Assembly (NCBI GenBank): GCA_937926205.1
Contig: CALEYL010000018.1
Span: forward strand, 1 to 64,000
Length of the DNA: 64,000 nucleotides
Reading direction: 5' to 3'
DNA from: an uncultured Saprospiraceae bacterium
GTDB lineage: Bacteria; Bacteroidota; Bacteroidia; Chitinophagales; Saprospiraceae
The notes under the pieces are model-generated. The model was not told the DNA's origin and ran no database searches. It saw only the letters and a list, made by a program, of their open reading frames with translations. Within the stretch, counting starts at the first letter, position 1. The number at the start of each line of letters is the position of its first letter. Below are positions 61,101-64,000 of this stretch, in pieces. The position numbers and the translations under genes are program-made.

Positions 61101-63595
61101 CGGATTCGCTGGTTGGAAGTGCTGATGCTGTTTCACAATTGGTACAGGGAGATTATTTTGTAGTCGTCACAGATGAATTCATGTGCCGCGATACGGCTCA
61201 GATCAGTATTAATGCGCCTTTGCCAATTGATATACAATTCATTACGCAACCTCCTTTGTGTACGGATGCAAGCGATGGCGCCGCCTCGCTCACGGTAAAT
61301 GGCGGAACACCGGGGTATCAGTTTGTCTGGAATGACGGCATCAGCAGCGCCATGCCTGTGCGGAATGATTTGGCCGAAGGCGCCTATACGGTATCCGTCA
61401 CCGATGCTAATGCCTGTGTCGCTGAAGTTTCATTTGAGCTTGTTGACCCTGAGCCGATTTCGCTGGCGCTGACAACATTGCCTGCTTCTTGTTTCGGAGG
61501 CAACGATGGTACGGCAACTGTACTGGCTTCCGGCGGTACCGGAACCTATACCTATGTTTGGCAAAATGGCCAGAATACGCCCAACGCCAGCGGCCTTAGT
61601 GCCGGAATGACCGGAGTTACCGTTACAGATACCAATGGCTGTCAGGCAGAATCCGGTATCATGGTTGCTGAGGAATCGGCGATTCAATTGGTTCTATTGC
61701 CTGTCGATCTCACCTGTTTCAACAACAACTCAGGTTCTGTTACGGTAAATCCTTCCGGCGGTGTGGGCAATTATGTTTATCAGTGGACAAATGGAAGCCA
61801 GGGAGCTGTTGTTTCGAACCTTCCTGCCGGAAATATCGGCGTCACAGTAACAGACGGGAATGGATGCCAGGCAACTTCATCGGTTTCTTTGGTACAGCCC
61901 GCGCCTTTATCGGCCACGGCAGTATCCACGCTGGTTTCCTGCCTTGGTCAGCCTGACGGAACGGCTACCGTTACGGTTACCGGAGGAACACCACCTTATG
62001 CTTATCTCTGGAACGATCCGGCAGGGCAACAAACACAACAAGCAAGCGGACTAAATACGGGCATTATTGCTGTGACGGTTTCTGATGCAAACAATTGCAC
62101 CTTCTCAACTACTGTAAATGTAGGTGGTACGCCGCCAATTACGTTGGCGTTGACCAGTTCCGATGTAAACTGCTTTAACGGCAGCGATGGAAGCATCAAT
62201 GTCGTGGCAAGTGGCGGCAACGGTAACTTCACTTACAGTTGGAGTTCCCCGGGCATTCCGCAGAACGCCAATCCCGGAGGTCTTGCGATCGGTCAATACA
62301 CGGTAACGGTTACAGACAGCGGCGGCTGTACGGCCAGTGGCTCGGCATCGATCGCACAACCAACTGCGCTACTCGTGCAAACCTCGGGCAGTAACCTCAT
62401 CTGCGCAAACGACGGTTCGGGTTCGGCCCAATCGCAGGTATCCGGCGGAACGCCGCCCTACAACTACCTGTGGAATACGGGTGTTGGAACCCCTGATCTG
62501 TCGAATCTACAGGCTGGTACCTATCGCCTCAGTGTTACAGATGCCAACGCCTGTCTTACCATTTCAGAGATAAACCTCACTTCCCCGCCAGCTTTGCAGG
62601 TCGACTTTGCCCCTGAAGTTGTAGATTGTTTTGGTGCATCAACCGGAGCCGTGAACTCGATGGTACAGGGCGGTATCCAACCGTATACTTATGCCTGGTC
62701 AAACGGCGCTGTCACCCCGGGCCTGAACAACATTCCTGCTGGTTCTTATCAGTTGACGCTTACAGATGCGAGTGGCTGCCGGGTAGATAAAACGGTTGAT
62801 GTATTGCAACCGCTTATGGCATTGACTGCAAATTTCGCATCAACACCCGTTTCTTGCTTCGGGGATTCAGATGGCACCATCTTTGTGGAAACAACCGGTG
62901 GGACGCCTTCCTATACGTACAGCCTTGACGGTCAAAATTACCGGGGCAGCAATGTTTTGATTGGCCTGGAAGAAGGGACCTATAATGTTTTTATACACGA
63001 TGCAAAAGGTTGTGTTTTCATATCGGATGAAATCTACGTTGGAGAACCGGAACCCATTGTGGTGGATCTCGGCGATGACATTACACTCGATTACGGCCTT
63101 GAAGTCAGGTTGTTTTCGGAGGTAAGCGGCGGTGGCGGTAACCTGCAATACTACTGGTATCCGGCTGATACAACCCTGCTCAGCTGCATAGATTGTGCCG
63201 CGCCCACAGCAAATGTGCTATTCCAGACCAGTTTTACACTCCGGGTTAGGGATGAAAATGGTTGTGTTGGCGAAGACGTCATCACCGTTTTTGCCAGAAA
63301 GAACAACCCGGTTTTTGTGCCTACAGGCTTCACTCCCGATGGAAACAGCGCCAACGACCGCCTGTTGGTTCACGGAAAAGCGGGCGTTCTGGTTCGGAGC
63401 TTCAGCATTTTCGACCGCTGGGGGGAATTGCTTTATCAGGCTCATGATTTTGAAGTCAACGACCCGCTGACCGGCTGGGACGGATCCTATCGTGGAAAAC
63501 CCATGAATGGAGGGGTTTACATCTGGCGACTCGAAGTTGAGTTTGAAGATGGAAACCACGATGTCTTCACTGGCAGTACGACTTTGATTCGGTAA
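58112..63595 (+). CDS. Giant T9SS-secreted adhesin with SprB repeats
   Basis: This 1827-residue surface protein has a signal peptide (LLFALLTCISWSVAMAQ), a choice-of-anchor L-type domain (about 30-290), a Calx-beta-like domain (about 295-390), a proprotein-convertase P-like jelly-roll (about 440-595, with DDMDIFLIGPNGQFIEL and GTWRLQIIDDAMGFNG) and a fibronectin-like stretch. Twelve consecutive SprB repeats of 74-80 residues span about 730-1648 (SCFGGNDGTATVxxSGG...VTVTDxNGC). It ends with the type B T9SS sorting domain (FVPTGFTPDGNSANDRL, FDRWGELLYQ, GWDGSYRGKPMNGGVYIW). It is exported through the type 9 system and probably serves adhesion or gliding. Confidence 0.95.
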   Translation: MMTNNYKHLLFALLTCISWSVAMAQPLEVTNSAPFTPENLITNVFLGEGVQVLSVTYEGANKAVGFFKNGQSHIGIDRGLVMTTGAAVTQAGDVGVESNGGTQAAVDNPDNVTDPDLASIAGGNSTNDISKYTITFIPISDTLRFRYAFGSEEYPEYACSSFNDIFGFFISGPGINGPYENNGVNIALIPGTNLPVRINNVNSGMVGTAGSLNNCTPPAGSLAFAGFYNGNEGSSMQPVYDGFTDVFTAEAIVVPCSTYTIKLVICDVSDGSHDSGVFLEAKSFGTGSLDVKATTVSLDGSVAEGCTEGLLTFSLPTEVESDFPIDFNILGTAINGVDYELIPTDLFIPAGSSSVSVPIIAIEDGLLEGTETIVLDIRKDVCTRDTIIIPLRDNPLVPADLGLDQQICADNSIQLDGTLPVPLPEPPTFTNNNNLPISQTNVSYFSDIQVFGVIPPVLGPGVIQSICIDSLSHRWIDDMDIFLIGPNGQFIELTTDNGGNGGNGGGIDYYINTCFTEAAGTLISAPGPFAPPTAVPFTGDWLPEGVWSDLWSGGDKSTNGTWRLQIIDDAMGFNGTLHSWSITFNPAYEINYNWTPQLGLSCADCPDPVAMPTQNTLYFMTATDSYGCTVSDSIQLDVIPVLDAPAATCGTITDSSVSAFWPDVVGATGYEVSINGGPWMPSSGPLSHEITGLTLSQTVNISVRAIGDCPGTETTLTCSTPDCMAPAVTINQITDATCNGDSDGSAAFAASGGGGAPFTFELDGATNSTGAFSGLAAGNYVAYATDAFGCTGSIQLVVGEPEALDVQMTQTNPISCNGLSDGVAEAVVNGGTTPFAFVWDNGDADAIGDGLNAGDHTVTITDGNGCVTSRSIAFTEPEVLGVQTVTELVSCFGGMNGLAIASPSGGTLPYEYFWDALAANQRTDTAFQLIAGTYDVTVTDLNGCSATATAIVTQNPEIMLATQVQDATCDNLPNGTATVAATGGSGNYTYAWVDLPTDSLVGSADAVSQLVQGDYFVVVTDEFMCRDTAQISINAPLPIDIQFITQPPLCTDASDGAASLTVNGGTPGYQFVWNDGISSAMPVRNDLAEGAYTVSVTDANACVAEVSFELVDPEPISLALTTLPASCFGGNDGTATVLASGGTGTYTYVWQNGQNTPNASGLSAGMTGVTVTDTNGCQAESGIMVAEESAIQLVLLPVDLTCFNNNSGSVTVNPSGGVGNYVYQWTNGSQGAVVSNLPAGNIGVTVTDGNGCQATSSVSLVQPAPLSATAVSTLVSCLGQPDGTATVTVTGGTPPYAYLWNDPAGQQTQQASGLNTGIIAVTVSDANNCTFSTTVNVGGTPPITLALTSSDVNCFNGSDGSINVVASGGNGNFTYSWSSPGIPQNANPGGLAIGQYTVTVTDSGGCTASGSASIAQPTALLVQTSGSNLICANDGSGSAQSQVSGGTPPYNYLWNTGVGTPDLSNLQAGTYRLSVTDANACLTISEINLTSPPALQVDFAPEVVDCFGASTGAVNSMVQGGIQPYTYAWSNGAVTPGLNNIPAGSYQLTLTDASGCRVDKTVDVLQPLMALTANFASTPVSCFGDSDGTIFVETTGGTPSYTYSLDGQNYRGSNVLIGLEEGTYNVFIHDAKGCVFISDEIYVGEPEPIVVDLGDDITLDYGLEVRLFSEVSGGGGNLQYYWYPADTTLLSCIDCAAPTANVLFQTSFTLRVRDENGCVGEDVITVFARKNNPVFVPTGFTPDGNSANDRLLVHGKAGVLVRSFSIFDRWGELLYQAHDFEVNDPLTGWDGSYRGKPMNGGVYIWRLEVEFEDGNHDVFTGSTTLIR

Positions 63596-63883
63596 GACAA
63601 CAGGCGAATCATGGGTTAAACGGTTCGGAAACTTAATGAGTTTATCCGCCCCATGAAAAATAACGCGGAGTATCGCGGAGTATACGCTGGGTTTCACGGA
63701 GTTTTATGACATTAACCGTGATAACAGCGTGCTGTACTCCGCGAGACTCCCATACTCCGCGGGACTCCGCGACTAAAAGTGCCTACGGAAACTTGTTCAT
63801 AGACGCTTTAGCATCGAATAGGATATTCCCGGATCAAAATAGCCCCTGATTCCGCATAATTCATGTTTTAATGCCCACGTTAC
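63596..63883. repeat. Intergenic inverted repeat of cggag-type motifs
   Basis: Two groups of motifs face each other: gcggagtatcgcggagtat with cacggag (63664-63704) and actccgcgagactcc with catactccgcgggactccgc (63736-63773). They can fold into an imperfect hairpin that may end the adhesin transcript. The remainder holds no gene. Confidence 0.6.
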
Positions 63884-64000
63884 ATGCAACACCGCTTACC
63901 ATTGTTTCTTTTAATAGGCGTATTATTTTGTATTGGCCGTAGCCAGGCTCAGGGGAGTGAAGGTGTCCAAAAAGCCATCAGAGAAATCATGCACGCTCAG
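63884..64000 (+). CDS. Start of an exported protein, cut by the window edge
   Basis: The frame from ATG 63884 stays open for 39 codons to the window end. It begins with a signal peptide (MQHRLPLFLLIGVLFCIG, then RSQAQG as probable cleavage site) followed by SEGVQKAIREIMHAQ. Too little remains to name a family. It may be co-transcribed with the adhesin. Confidence 0.65.
   Translation, partial: MQHRLPLFLLIGVLFCIGRSQAQGSEGVQKAIREIMHAQ

Overview
The window reads as chromosome of a free-living or sludge-type member of the Bacteroidota, most likely Saprospiria (Lewinella/Haliscomenobacter-like). The evidence is a 1827-residue surface protein with SprB repeats and a gliding-type (type B) T9SS C-terminal signal, promoters of the TTTG-N(17-21)-TAnnTTTG type, a GltBD pair, a C39 peptidase exporter and many lipoproteins. 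This is inference from gene families; no rRNA is present.

Layout. 1-0.6 kb: a 103-bp tandem repeat array. 0.6-14.5 kb: a C39-ABC/HlyD peptide exporter, a glycosyltransferase with a degenerate DXD motif, a lysophospholipase-like hydrolase, fmt, two glycosyltransferases, the futalosine-pathway genes mqnE and mqnA with a histidine phosphatase between them, msrA and a GntP permease. 14.5-24 kb: a PIN toxin-antitoxin pair, an A-type Fe-S carrier, gltB/gltD and an Fe-S-type GMC oxidoreductase. 24-29 kb: a sulfide/persulfide oxidation block (CstB-like dioxygenase-rhodanese fusion and two single rhodaneses) with two near-identical Crp/Fnr-type palindromes, then a sterol-desaturase-family protein and a phosphate-type porin. 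29-36.9 kb: an accessory region with dispersed repeats, a MITE-like insertion, an AT-rich gene with a PD-(D/E)xK-like core, a terminase relic, an AlbA_2 protein, an IS fragment and three tandem tRNA-Pro-like relics, ending at intact tRNA-Pro and tRNA-Ser genes. 37-43.4 kb: dnaA, an ABC-type adaptor and MacB-like permease without their ATPase, and a Baeyer-Villiger-type monooxygenase.

43.9-51.9 kb is the most interesting block: a co-directional run of a type-3 copper tyrosinase, a LodA/GoxA-type quinoprotein (CTQ) oxidase, a small unknown protein, a LodB-type flavoprotein and a single-heme c-type lipoprotein. LodB-type proteins mature the CTQ cofactor of LodA-type oxidases. The added tyrosinase and heme lipoprotein suggest an oxidative quinone-chemistry system that, as far as I know, has not been described as one unit.

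52-64 kb: a saccharopine-dehydrogenase-like reductase, a candidate structured small RNA (promoter, about 195 nt, terminator) on the minus strand, Fe/Mn superoxide dismutase, fumarase C, SppA, the giant adhesin and the start of another exported protein. Apart from 29-37 kb the genome is densely coding with few signs of transfer.
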